DNA from: JAICTV01 sp035634055
GTDB lineage: Bacteria > Planctomycetota > Phycisphaerae > Tepidisphaerales > Tepidisphaeraceae
NCBI GenBank assembly: GCA_035634055.1
Contig: DASQDR010000127.1
Location: 1 to 64,000 of the forward strand
DNA: 64,000 nucleotides
Direction of reading: 5' to 3'
In this document: piece by piece, positions 7,051 through 15,015 of the stretch
Layout: every line of letters begins with the position of its first letter
Numbering within the stretch: the stretch's first letter is position 1
Position numbers and translations under genes: made by a program
The notes under the pieces: model-generated
What the model was told of the DNA's origin: nothing
Seen by the model: the letters and a program-made list of their open reading frames with translations, nothing else
The model's database searches: none

Positions 7051-9228
7051 ATGCGGAATCCGCGGTCGAAGGTCAGGCTCCGCCTCGGCCAGCGCTTGCT
7101 GGGGGGTCGCCGGCCGCTGCTGCGCGCGGCGTGGCGCGGCGCCGTGCTGTCACTGATGCTCCTGCTCGCGTCGCCGGCCGTGGCGCGGGCGGAGGTGCGG
7201 GCCACGGTGGACGTTGGGTGGAGCGGCCGGTTCCGCGCCGGGCGGTGGACGCCGCTGTTTGTCACCGCCACCGACACCTCCCGCCACCGCCAGGCGATCC
7301 TCGACATTTACGCCCCCACCGACCGGCGGCACGCGGTGAAGATCCACCAGAGCCTGCCGATCGGCCCGACGCCGGTGACGGTGCCGCTGTACGTGCCGCT
7401 GTCGAACCAGTTGGAGCAGTCAACGGTCGGCATCGTCGACGCCAACGGCGGGCGGACGCTGTACCACCAGGTCGTCGGCGACCAGCCGGCGTGGATCAAC
7501 CGCGACGTCTCGGTCGGGCCCGTGGCCGTGGAGCCGGACGACCTGTTCATCGGGCTCAGTGGAAGCTCCGGCTCCCAGCGGCTGCTGGAGGGGCACTTCG
7601 ACCCGCAGAGCGTATCGGTCGGCTACCTGCCGCCAAACCGGCTGCCCGCGGTGCCGGCGGGGTACGACGCCATCGACGTCCTGATGCTCAACCAGCCGGA
7701 CCTCAATCGCATCGACGCCGAGCAGCAGCGCTCGATCGTCGCGTGGGTGCGCGGCGGCGGCGTGCTGGTGCTCTGGCCGGGCGCCGAGCCGCTGCCGGCG
7801 ACCGGGCCGATCGTCGAGGTGCTGCCGTGCGCGTACGGCGAGAACACCACCTACGACCTGCCGCCCAAGGCGGTCGAAACCATGGGACTGCCCGCGCGCT
7901 TCGGCCGGCTGAAGGGGCGGCGGGTGACGAACGTGGCGACCGACGCCAAGCCGGTCGCGCTGTTCGGCGACGGGGTCGAGCCGCTGGGGTACCGGCGCTG
8001 GGTCGGGTTCGGGCAGGTGGTCGCGCTGCCGGCGGACGTGTCCACCTTGGTCTTCAACAGCGGGTCGGGCGGCGGCCCGGGAGATCGCCGCGGCGGCACC
8101 GCCTTCTGGCGGCAGGCGCTGCGCGGCGTGATCGAAGTCGCCGAATCGCGCGATGACGAGTCCGGCCGCGGCTACTACGACCAGACCGAGGACGCCCGCC
8201 GCGTCCGCGCCCAGCGGCAGGCGCTGGACTGGCTCAGCGACGTCCCCGGGGCCGGGTCGTTCGGCTTCTCCTACCTCGCCGCCGTCCTGCTGGCGCTCAT
8301 GCTGGTCGTCGGACCGGTCGACTGGTTCGTGCTCAAGTGGCTCGGGCGCCAGCCGTGGACCTGGGTGACCACCAGCGGGTGGATCGCGGTGGTGACGCTG
8401 GCGGCAATTTCCGTCGGGCGGGTGCTGCGCAGCGGCGACGTCCACTTCCGCACCTTCACCGTGCTGGACCAGGCGGGCGGCGCGCGCGTGGCGGCGGTCG
8501 ACCTGGCCGGCATCTACTCCCCGCAGACCGGGCGCTACGACGTCGGGTTCGACGCGGAGACCTGGTGGCGTCCCGTGGCCGACACCAACCGCTATGGTGG
8601 CAACGCCATGCTCACCGAGATCGACTGCCACCAGGATTACCACGGCAGCCGCCCGCTGCCGATGACGATCAACGTGTGGAACCTGCGCTTTCTGCGGGGC
8701 GTCGATTACGCGCAGGCGGCGCCGCTGTTGGCGGCCAAGCTGACGCGCGAGGAGGGCGGCGCCGGCGGAGCGACCACGAGGCCCGCCGGCGGCAACCGCA
8801 CGCGCGGGTCCGTCCGCGGGACGATCACCAACCAGTCGGAAGTCGCGCTGGAGGACGTCGTCGTGCGCACGCGCGGCGGGATCCTCCGCGTGGGCCAGCG
8901 GATCGAACCGGGGGCGACGGTGCAGGTCTCGGGGGAACTCGACACGCGCGACCGCAGCTTCGCCTCGACCCGACCGACCGGGTCGACCCGATACCAGGTC
9001 GCGTACGGAGACGTCGCCTCCACGACGCGCCCGAGCGTGTCGACGGCGGGCGATCTGGCCGTCTCCCGCACCGACCGGATCGAGCAGATGCTCCGCGACC
9101 GCGACGACGCCGCCTGCGTCTACGCCCGCTTCAGCGGCGCCGCGCCGGAGCGGGTGAAGCTGAACGACGAGCCGAAGATGATGACCGCGCACGAGGGCGT
9201 GGTGCGGGCGGTGGTGACGATGGAGTGA
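7051..9228 (+). CDS. Exported membrane protein with GATase-like domain, function unknown
   Basis: The 725-residue protein starts with an Arg-rich n-region and a hydrophobic signal segment ending ARA (about residue 48). The first half is predicted extracytoplasmic: a beta-rich region, then a segment (DAIDVLMLNQPDLNRID...IVAWVRGGGVLVLWPG) that looks like the class-I glutamine-amidotransferase-like fold found in many planctomycete membrane proteins, without a visible catalytic triad. Two membrane helices follow at about 404-432 and 437-462, then a second soluble beta-rich domain with a Thr/Arg-rich linker. The ATG at MRNPRSK is preferred over an upstream TTG. It may work with the ABC ATPase 180 bases downstream, but a repeat cassette separates them and the link is only positional. 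Confidence 0.75.
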   Translation: MRNPRSKVRLRLGQRLLGGRRPLLRAAWRGAVLSLMLLLASPAVARAEVRATVDVGWSGRFRAGRWTPLFVTATDTSRHRQAILDIYAPTDRRHAVKIHQSLPIGPTPVTVPLYVPLSNQLEQSTVGIVDANGGRTLYHQVVGDQPAWINRDVSVGPVAVEPDDLFIGLSGSSGSQRLLEGHFDPQSVSVGYLPPNRLPAVPAGYDAIDVLMLNQPDLNRIDAEQQRSIVAWVRGGGVLVLWPGAEPLPATGPIVEVLPCAYGENTTYDLPPKAVETMGLPARFGRLKGRRVTNVATDAKPVALFGDGVEPLGYRRWVGFGQVVALPADVSTLVFNSGSGGGPGDRRGGTAFWRQALRGVIEVAESRDDESGRGYYDQTEDARRVRAQRQALDWLSDVPGAGSFGFSYLAAVLLALMLVVGPVDWFVLKWLGRQPWTWVTTSGWIAVVTLAAISVGRVLRSGDVHFRTFTVLDQAGGARVAAVDLAGIYSPQTGRYDVGFDAETWWRPVADTNRYGGNAMLTEIDCHQDYHGSRPLPMTINVWNLRFLRGVDYAQAAPLLAAKLTREEGGAGGATTRPAGGNRTRGSVRGTITNQSEVALEDVVVRTRGGILRVGQRIEPGATVQVSGELDTRDRSFASTRPTGSTRYQVAYGDVASTTRPSVSTAGDLAVSRTDRIEQMLRDRDDAACVYARFSGAAPERVKLNDEPKMMTAHEGVVRAVVTME

Positions 9229-9230
9229 AG

Positions 9231-9361
9231 GGGAGAGGCACGGAGGCACAGGCACGGAGGCACGGAGGGAGTGAGAAGGAGTCGAGGCGGAGAGTGAATC
9301 CACTTCCTCCCATTCGCCCTTTCTCACCGCCTCGCGCGCCGTCGCTGCGTGCCTCCGAGCC
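9231..9361. repeat. Inverted-repeat cassette, GGAGGCAC family
   Basis: The left arm (9231-9279) has repeated GGAGGCAC units. The right arm (about 9329-9361) holds the complementary GTGCCTCC. The centre (AGTGAATCCACTTCC) resembles the centre of the cassette at 10501. It lies between two same-strand genes. Confidence 0.85.
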
Positions 9362-9408
9362 ACGGCGCCCGGCTGGTAGCAGGGCAAATGCTTGAGCGAG
9401 AGGACGAC

Positions 9409-10476
9409 ATGAGCAGGGTCGAGCAAGAACAACCCGTGGGCGTCCCGGCCTTGCCGTTGACGGCGGACGGCGGGGTTGAGGCGGGCGCGGGCCGGCGGCA
9501 CGAAACCGTCCTGCCGATCCCGCCGCTGCCGTCGCGCGCGACGGCGCCCGCCATTCGCACGCGTGGGTTGACGAAAATCTATGGGCAGCTCGTCGCGCTC
9601 GATCACCTCGACCTGGAGCTGGAGAGCGGCGACGTGTTCGGGTTCATCGGCCCCAACGGCGCGGGCAAGAGCACGACGATGAAGATCCTGGCCGGGCTGC
9701 TCCAGCCGACGCACGGGTCGGCGGAGGTGCTGGGGCGCGACGTCACGCGCAACGGCGACTTCGTCCGCCGCAACGTCGGGTACATGCCCGACTTCTTCGG
9801 CAGCTACGAGGACCTGACCGTCAGCGAGTACCTCGAGTTCTTCGCCGCCGCCTACGGCATCCCCCGCCGGCAGCGCAAGAAGGTGGTCGGCGACGTGCTG
9901 GACCTGACGGACCTGAAGTACAAGCAGGACGCGCTGACCGATTCGCTGTCGCGCGGGATGACGCAGCGGCTGAGCCTCGCGCGCGTGCTGGTGCACGACC
10001 CGCCGATCCTGCTGCTGGACGAGCCGGCGAGCGGGCTGGACCCGCGGGCGCGCATCGAGATCCGCGAGCTGATCCGAGAGCTCCAGCGGCTGGGCAAGAC
10101 CATCCTGGTCTCCAGCCACATCCTCTCGGAGCTGGGCGAGTTCTGTAACAAGCTGGGGATCGTCGAGCGCGGGAAGCTGATCGTGGCCGGCACGGTTGAG
10201 GAGCTGATGGCCCGCGCGCGGGCGCACCCGGTGATCTCGGTGAAGGTGGTCGGCGACGCCGCGATCGCGCGCGTTGCGCTGGAGCACGACGGCCGCGTCG
10301 AGCGCGTCGAATCGCAGAACGGGGAGCTGATGGTGACGCTGCGCGACCCGTCGCTGCACCACGGGTTCCTGGTCGAGGTGCTGGTCGCCCGGCAGATCGC
10401 GGTCCACAGCGTCGCCCCGCACCAGCTCAAGCTGGAAGACGTGTTCCTGCGGCTGACGAAGGGGATTGTGCAGTAG
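9409..10476 (+). CDS. ABC transporter ATP-binding protein (ABC-2 type exporter family)
   Basis: This ATPase subunit would power a membrane exporter. The 355-residue protein has Walker A GPNGAGKST (Lys87), a Q-loop region (VGYMPDFFG), a signature that reads LSRGMTQRL instead of LSGGQ (about 180), Walker B ILLLDEP (about 201-207) and the H-loop in VSSHILSELGEF. The C-terminal ~70 residues resemble the DUF4162-type tail common in ABC-2 exporters. The first ~45 residues are a family-unlike Pro/Ala-rich extension. I chose the ATG preceded by GAGAGGA; an in-frame ATG lies 21 bases upstream. No ABC-2 permease is next to it. The only membrane protein nearby is the upstream 725-residue one. Confidence 0.92.
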   Translation: MSRVEQEQPVGVPALPLTADGGVEAGAGRRHETVLPIPPLPSRATAPAIRTRGLTKIYGQLVALDHLDLELESGDVFGFIGPNGAGKSTTMKILAGLLQPTHGSAEVLGRDVTRNGDFVRRNVGYMPDFFGSYEDLTVSEYLEFFAAAYGIPRRQRKKVVGDVLDLTDLKYKQDALTDSLSRGMTQRLSLARVLVHDPPILLLDEPASGLDPRARIEIRELIRELQRLGKTILVSSHILSELGEFCNKLGIVERGKLIVAGTVEELMARARAHPVISVKVVGDAAIARVALEHDGRVERVESQNGELMVTLRDPSLHHGFLVEVLVARQIAVHSVAPHQLKLEDVFLRLTKGIVQ

Positions 10477-10500
10477 GAAGGGCTGGGTGCGGACTTGGAA

Positions 10501-10653
10501 AGGCACGGAGGCACGGAGGGGCGGAGGCACGGAGGGGCGGAGGCACGGAGGGACGAAGTGGGGTAAAGGGACTGAGGCAGGAAGTGAATTCGCTCCCTCC
10601 CTTTCTCCCTTCTCACTCCCTTCGCGCCTCCGTGCCTAACTGCCTCCGTGCCT
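10501..10653. repeat. Inverted-repeat cassette, GGAGGCAC family, between convergent genes
   Basis: The left arm (10501-10552) has six GGAGGCAC/GGAGGGGC units. The right arm (10624-10653) has complementary GTGCCTCC units. The centre is polypyrimidine with GTGAATTCGCTCCC. It lies between the ABC ATPase stop and the end of the tad lipoprotein gene. Confidence 0.9.
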
Positions 10654-10682
10654 CTTAATCCGACAGTCCTCCCCCAACGCGA

Positions 10683-10712
10683 CCGGGACGCATGCTTGCG
10701 CACGCGTCCCGG
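10683..10712. other. 9-bp hairpin downstream of the tad locus
   Basis: CCGGGACGC (10683-10691) pairs with GCGTCCCGG (10704-10712) across a 12-base loop. It lies about 45 bases past the stop of the last tad-region gene on the minus strand. There is no T-tract on either side, so a terminator role is only possible. Confidence 0.4.
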
Positions 10713-10756
10713 GCCGCACCCTCAACGGGGGTTTCTCCCTCTCCGGAAGACACCCG

Positions 10757-11248
10757 CTATTTCGTGCCGAGCATCGGAGCGGCCGAGGCGCTGGATTCGG
10801 CGCCGCCGCTGCCGCCGCCGGCCTCGCCGCTCTCGGTCTTGTTGAAGCGGATCAGGCCCGGGTGGGCGGGGTGGAAGGTCAGCTTGTTGGGGCCCTCGAC
10901 GGTCTTAAGGTACAGCTCGACCGACGCGCGGCGCTGCTCGAGCAGCTCGCCCTCGCCGACGCGCACCAGGTGCACGGTGATCGGGGCGCAGTTGTCGCAG
11001 TCGGAGAGCATCAGCAGCACCTTCTGACGCCCGAGGCTGTTGAGGTGCCCGCCCTCGAAGTGGCGGGCGTAGAGCATCGCGTCATTGCGGGCGCCGTTGG
11101 CGGCCTGCACGTCGGCGAACTTGGCGACGCGCTCGCCGGCGGCGTCACCCTTGAAGAAGCCGTTGTGGTCCTCGTTCTGGCACCCGGCGCCGATCCCCAG
11201 CACGGTCACCGTCGCCGCCAGCCACGTCATCACGTTCGTCAGATTCAT
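10757..11248 (-). CDS. Small predicted lipoprotein at the end of the tad locus
   Basis: The 163-residue protein has a type-II signal peptide with lipobox IGAGC (Cys23), so it is probably a membrane-anchored lipoprotein. The mature part contains HFEGGHLNSLGRQKVLLMLSD and a region with a CDNC cysteine pair (DCDNCAPITVHLV), and ends in a Gly/Ser-rich tail. The ribosome site GAGAGGACACG-ATG is good. It follows tadC by 109 bases on the same strand. tad loci usually encode a lipoprotein (CpaD/TadG-associated or a TadD TPR lipoprotein). This one matches neither by eye, but it may fill that role. Confidence 0.8.
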   Translation of the reverse strand: MNLTNVMTWLAATVTVLGIGAGCQNEDHNGFFKGDAAGERVAKFADVQAANGARNDAMLYARHFEGGHLNSLGRQKVLLMLSDCDNCAPITVHLVRVGEGELLEQRRASVELYLKTVEGPNKLTFHPAHPGLIRFNKTESGEAGGGSGGAESSASAAPMLGTK

Positions 11249-11357
11249 CGTGTCCTCTCGCTTTCGTCCGTTCGAGTGAGTGAGTCGTCCTTGCGTCCGT
11301 CCCTGAAACTTCTTTGCGTCCCCCGGGCTCGCGCCGCGCCGCGGCGGTGCGGCGCGC

Positions 11358-12275
11358 TTACATCATTCCGCTGTTCATCAGCCCGATGACCGTCGGCCCG
11401 GCCAGCACGATGAAGGTGGCGGGGAAGATGAACAGCACGAGCGGGAAGCTCATCTTGACCGACGCCTTGGCCGCCATTTCCTCCGCCGCGTGCTGCCGCT
11501 GCTGGCGGAGCGTGTCGGCGTGGATGCGCAGGGCGCCGGCGATCGAGGTGCCGAAGCGGTCCGCCTGCGTCAGCATCGACGCCAGCGATTGCAGCGGCGG
11601 GTTGCCGGTGCGGGTGCCAAGGTTCTTCAGCGCGTCGGCACGGGCGAGCCCGACGCGCGTCTCCATGTAGGTGATGGCGAACTCGCGGCTGATCGCCGGG
11701 TGCGCGATCATCAGCTCCTGCCCCACGCGCTGCATGGCAGCGTCGATCGTGAGCCCCGCCTCGACGCACACCACCATCAGGTCCAGCCCGTCCGCCAGCC
11801 CGTAGGAGAGCGCCTGCTGGTTGCCCTTGATGCGCATGCGCAGCCACATCGTGGGGGCCATGTACCCCAGCAGCCCGCCGACCGAGAGCCCCAGCAGGAG
11901 CTGGTCGCTGGCAGCGCCGAAGGCGTACCCGCCCAGGATGCCGCCGCCCAGCAGGATCAGCTTGAAGCCGGTCACGACCTTGACCGCGTTGGGCGAGTAG
12001 ATCCCCGCGAAGGCGAGGTTCTTGCGGATGCTGGACTGCTTCTCGCGCGTCTTGGGCATGAACGGCGCCGCCGCCGCCTGCCCCACGCGCTGCATCAGCG
12101 GCGCCACCGAAGCCTTGGACTGCTGCTGCGACTGCGCGTCCGCCACGCTGTTGGCGGTGAGGCGGCTGCGCAGCTTGCTGTCCTGCCCGTCGCCGACCAG
12201 CAGCTTGACCAGGACGAACCCAATCATCGCCACCGCGCCGAACACGCACACGAGGATGAGCATCATTTCGTTCAT
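11358..12275 (-). CDS. tadC: Tad pilus inner-membrane platform protein TadC
   Basis: TadC pairs with TadB to form the inner-membrane assembly platform on which the CpaF ATPase acts. The 305-residue protein has an N-terminal helix (MLILVCVFGAVAMIGFVLV), central paired helices, and the T2SSF-family block (GLDLMVVCVEAGLTIDAAMQRV...ADRFGTSIAGALRIHADTLR). It ends with two C-terminal helices (FPLVLFIFPATFIVLAGPTVI). Length and topology match TadC. It lies 147 bases after tadB, with a repeat cassette between them that could split the operon message. Confidence 0.93.
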   Translation of the reverse strand: MNEMMLILVCVFGAVAMIGFVLVKLLVGDGQDSKLRSRLTANSVADAQSQQQSKASVAPLMQRVGQAAAAPFMPKTREKQSSIRKNLAFAGIYSPNAVKVVTGFKLILLGGGILGGYAFGAASDQLLLGLSVGGLLGYMAPTMWLRMRIKGNQQALSYGLADGLDLMVVCVEAGLTIDAAMQRVGQELMIAHPAISREFAITYMETRVGLARADALKNLGTRTGNPPLQSLASMLTQADRFGTSIAGALRIHADTLRQQRQHAAEEMAAKASVKMSFPLVLFIFPATFIVLAGPTVIGLMNSGMM

Positions 12276-12320
12276 GGTTCTATCCGTACGTTCGTCTCGT
12301 CCTCAGTCGTCTCATCAGGT

Positions 12321-12417
12321 CACTTGTCACTTGTCACTTGTCACTCGCAGGGCCCTTACTCCGGCAGCCGGCCGCGAGTGACCAATGACCAGTGACCCAT
12401 GACCCATGACCCATGAC
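12321..12417. repeat. Inverted-repeat cassette with heptamer arms between tadB and tadC
   Basis: The left side has CACTTGT heptamers (12321-12341) and the right side has CCCATGA heptamers (12395-12417). The core is a perfect 9-bp stem GTCACTCGC / GCGAGTGAC (12340-12348 and 12374-12382). It lies inside the tad operon and ends 5 bases before the tadB stop, counted on the plus strand. Confidence 0.88.
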
Positions 12418-12422
12418 ATCTC

Positions 12423-13397
12423 TCACACCCTAACCGTCGTGATCTTCCGGATCGCCCACAGGCCCAGCATCTGGAGGCCGAACGCTACGGCGAGCATCTT
12501 CTGGCCCATCGGGGTGCCAGTCAGGTTGTGGGCGTACGTCGGGTTCATGAACGACAAGATCACGAACATCAGCGCCGGGAAGGCGACCAGGATGTACCCG
12601 GTGAAGCGACCCTCGGCGGTCTTGGCCTTCACGTGCTGCTGGAGGCGGATGCGCTGGCGGATCATGTTGCTGATGTTCTTCAGCACCTCCGACAAATCGC
12701 CGCCGGTCTGCCGCTGGATCAGCACCGCGGTGATGAAGAAGGCGAAGTCCGTCGACTCGATGCGCGTCGCCATCTCCTTTAGCGCTTCCTCGAGCGGCTG
12801 TCCGAGGCTGTGCTGCTCGTAGCAGCGGCGGAACTCGCTCTTGAGCGGGTCGGGCAGCTCCTCGCTCATCATCTGGATGCCGGTGGAGAAGCTGTGCCCC
12901 GCCTGGAGCACGCGGCTGAGGAAGTCGAGCGACTCCGGGAGCTGCAGCGCCAGCGTGCGCTGCCGCCGACCGCGCTTCTGCCCGAGCATCAGGAACGGGA
13001 AGTACCCGCCGAGGGCCGCGGCGACGCCGGCGATCAGCATGTTGTTGGTCGCCAGCAGCAGCATCAGGAACATCCCGAACATGCAGAAGCCGGCGATGGT
13101 GACGAAGAGCGTCACGGTGCCGTTCGGGTAGGCCTGCACCACCATGCGGTGCAGCCCGTCGAGCGGCTGCCAGCGGACGAGCATGGCGGAGGCGCCGGTC
13201 GCTTCCTTGCTGTCGCGGGTGATCGAGAGCGGGAGCTGCGACGACGCGCCGCCGCCACCGCCGCGTTCCTCCGAGGTCAGGCGCTGCTGGAGCCGGCGCT
13301 TCTCGCCGGCCATGACGCCTTTGATGGCGGCGGAGACGCCCCACACGAGCAGGGCGACCGCCGCGGCGATCATGATGGGAAGGTACATGCTTTCCAT
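12423..13397 (-). CDS. tadB: Tad pilus inner-membrane platform protein TadB
   Basis: This is the partner of TadC in the Flp pilus platform. The 324-residue protein has an N-terminal helix (PIMIAAAVALLVWGVSAAI), a basic Gln/Arg-rich cytoplasmic stretch, two central helices (FVTIAGFCMFGMFLMLLLATNNM; IAGVAAALGGYFPFL) and the T2SSF domain (ESLDFLSRVLQAGHSFSTGIQMMSEE...FFITAVLIQRQTGGDLSEVLKNIS). Two more helices close the protein. Direct neighbours are cpaF upstream (64 bases) and tadC downstream. Confidence 0.94.
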   Translation of the reverse strand: MESMYLPIMIAAAVALLVWGVSAAIKGVMAGEKRRLQQRLTSEERGGGGGASSQLPLSITRDSKEATGASAMLVRWQPLDGLHRMVVQAYPNGTVTLFVTIAGFCMFGMFLMLLLATNNMLIAGVAAALGGYFPFLMLGQKRGRRQRTLALQLPESLDFLSRVLQAGHSFSTGIQMMSEELPDPLKSEFRRCYEQHSLGQPLEEALKEMATRIESTDFAFFITAVLIQRQTGGDLSEVLKNISNMIRQRIRLQQHVKAKTAEGRFTGYILVAFPALMFVILSFMNPTYAHNLTGTPMGQKMLAVAFGLQMLGLWAIRKITTVRV

Positions 13398-13461
13398 GGC
13401 ATCTCTCGTTAGCTGCCCCGCCCCATCCGGGGCGCGGGCTGCGTCGGTCGCGCTGGCGACG

Positions 13462-14892
13462 TTAAACGGTCTCGATGTCGCGACGGGCGAACAGGTCCGG
13501 CGGCAGGCGCAGCCCGCGGTGCTCGATCCGGTCGGCGCAGCGCGGGCGGATGCCGTGCACCCGGAAGAACCCGAACGCGTGCCCGTTCTCGTCGACGCCG
13601 CGCTGCTCGAAGCTGAACAGATCGTGCATCTGGATCAGCTCACCTTCCATGCCGGTGATCTCGGTCACGCTGACCACCTTGCGCTTGCCGCCGGTCAGCC
13701 GCCGCGCCTGCACCACGATGTTGATCGCGCTGGCGATCTGCGTCCGCAGCGCCTTGATCGGCAAATCGAAGCCGCTCATCGCGATCATGACCTCCAGGCG
13801 CCCGATCGCGTCGCGCGTGTTGTTGGCGTGCACGGTGGTCATCGACCCCTCGTGGCCGGTGTTCATCGCCTGGAGCATGTCCAGCGCCTCGGCGCCGCGG
13901 CACTCGCCGATGATCACCCGGTCGGGCCGCATGCGCAGGCAGTTCTTCACCAGGTCGCGCTGGTTGACCTCGCCCTTGCCCTCGATGTTCTGCGGGCGCG
14001 TCTCCAGGCGCACGACGTGCGGCTGCTGGAGCTGGAGCTCGGCGGCGTCCTCGATGGTGATCACGCGCTCGTCGGAAGGGATGTAGCGCGACAGGCAGTT
14101 CAGCAGCGTCGTCTTGCCCGAGCCGGTGCCGCCGGAGATCAGCACGTTGCACCGCGCCTGCACGGCGGCGGCCATGAAGTCCATGATCGGCGGGGGGAAC
14201 GCGCCGTGGCGGATCAGGTCCTCGAGCTGGAGCGGCTTGGAGCCGAAGCGGCGGATCGACATCGCCGGGCCGTCCAGCGCCAGCGGCGGGATGATCGCGT
14301 TGACGCGGCTGCCGTCGCTCAGGCGGGCGTCCACCATCGGGCTGATCTCGTCCACCCGCCGCCCCACCTGGGCCACGATGCGGTCGATGATCTGCCGCAG
14401 GTGCGAGTTGTCGCGGAAGCGCACCTCCGCGCGCTCCAGCCGCCCCTTCTTCTCGACGTAGATCCGGTCGAAGCGGTTGACCATGATGTCGCTGATGAGC
14501 GGGTCCTTCAGCAGCGTCTCGAGCGGCCCGAGGCCGAAGGTTTCGTCCATCACGTCGTCCATGAGCTTTTCCTGCTCGGTGGACGACAAGAGCCCCTTCT
14601 CGCTCTGGCACAGCTCGCGGATGAGGATTCGGACCTCGGCGCGGACCGTGTCGGGCGGCAGGGTCTTGAGGTTCTGCACGTCCAGCCGCTCGACGAGCTG
14701 CTGGTGGATGCGCACGCGGAGCTGCTGCATGTAGACCGCACGCTCGCCCAGCGGTGCGGGCGGCGGCGGGACCACCGGCTTGGCGATGGCGGGGCCCGCC
14801 GTCGCCGGCGGCGGAACGATGTCGGACCCGTCCTGCCCCAGCTTCGGCGGGGCGGGCGGAATGGCCGGCTTGCTCTTCGTGAACAGACCCAT
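13462..14892 (-). CDS. cpaF: Tad pilus assembly ATPase CpaF/TadA
   Basis: This hexameric secretion ATPase drives Flp pilin polymerisation at the inner membrane. In the 476-residue protein, a Pro/Ala-rich leader precedes the N-terminal all-alpha domain. Walker A is SGGTGSGKTTLLN (Lys260). The Asp box/Walker B region is RVIIGECRGAEALDMLQAMNTGHEG, with SMTTVHAN as the His box. All catalytic motifs are intact. It sits between cpaE and tadB with short spacers, consistent with one transcript. Confidence 0.96.
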   Translation of the reverse strand: MGLFTKSKPAIPPAPPKLGQDGSDIVPPPATAGPAIAKPVVPPPPAPLGERAVYMQQLRVRIHQQLVERLDVQNLKTLPPDTVRAEVRILIRELCQSEKGLLSSTEQEKLMDDVMDETFGLGPLETLLKDPLISDIMVNRFDRIYVEKKGRLERAEVRFRDNSHLRQIIDRIVAQVGRRVDEISPMVDARLSDGSRVNAIIPPLALDGPAMSIRRFGSKPLQLEDLIRHGAFPPPIMDFMAAAVQARCNVLISGGTGSGKTTLLNCLSRYIPSDERVITIEDAAELQLQQPHVVRLETRPQNIEGKGEVNQRDLVKNCLRMRPDRVIIGECRGAEALDMLQAMNTGHEGSMTTVHANNTRDAIGRLEVMIAMSGFDLPIKALRTQIASAINIVVQARRLTGGKRKVVSVTEITGMEGELIQMHDLFSFEQRGVDENGHAFGFFRVHGIRPRCADRIEHRGLRLPPDLFARRDIETV

Positions 14893-15015
14893 CTTCTTAC
14901 CCTTTCAACTGCTTCCGGTCGTGCTGTCGCTGTTCCTGGTCACCGTCGTGGCGTCACCGTCGTCGCGTCACGCTGCCGCCGCGCGCCTTCGCGCTTGCGG
15001 CCGCGGGCGCGGGCG

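Noticed and set aside
7420..10530. 1036-codon open frame on the minus strand
   Set aside because: It spans the antisense of two clear genes and a repeat cassette, with His/Arg/Ala-rich composition and no motif.
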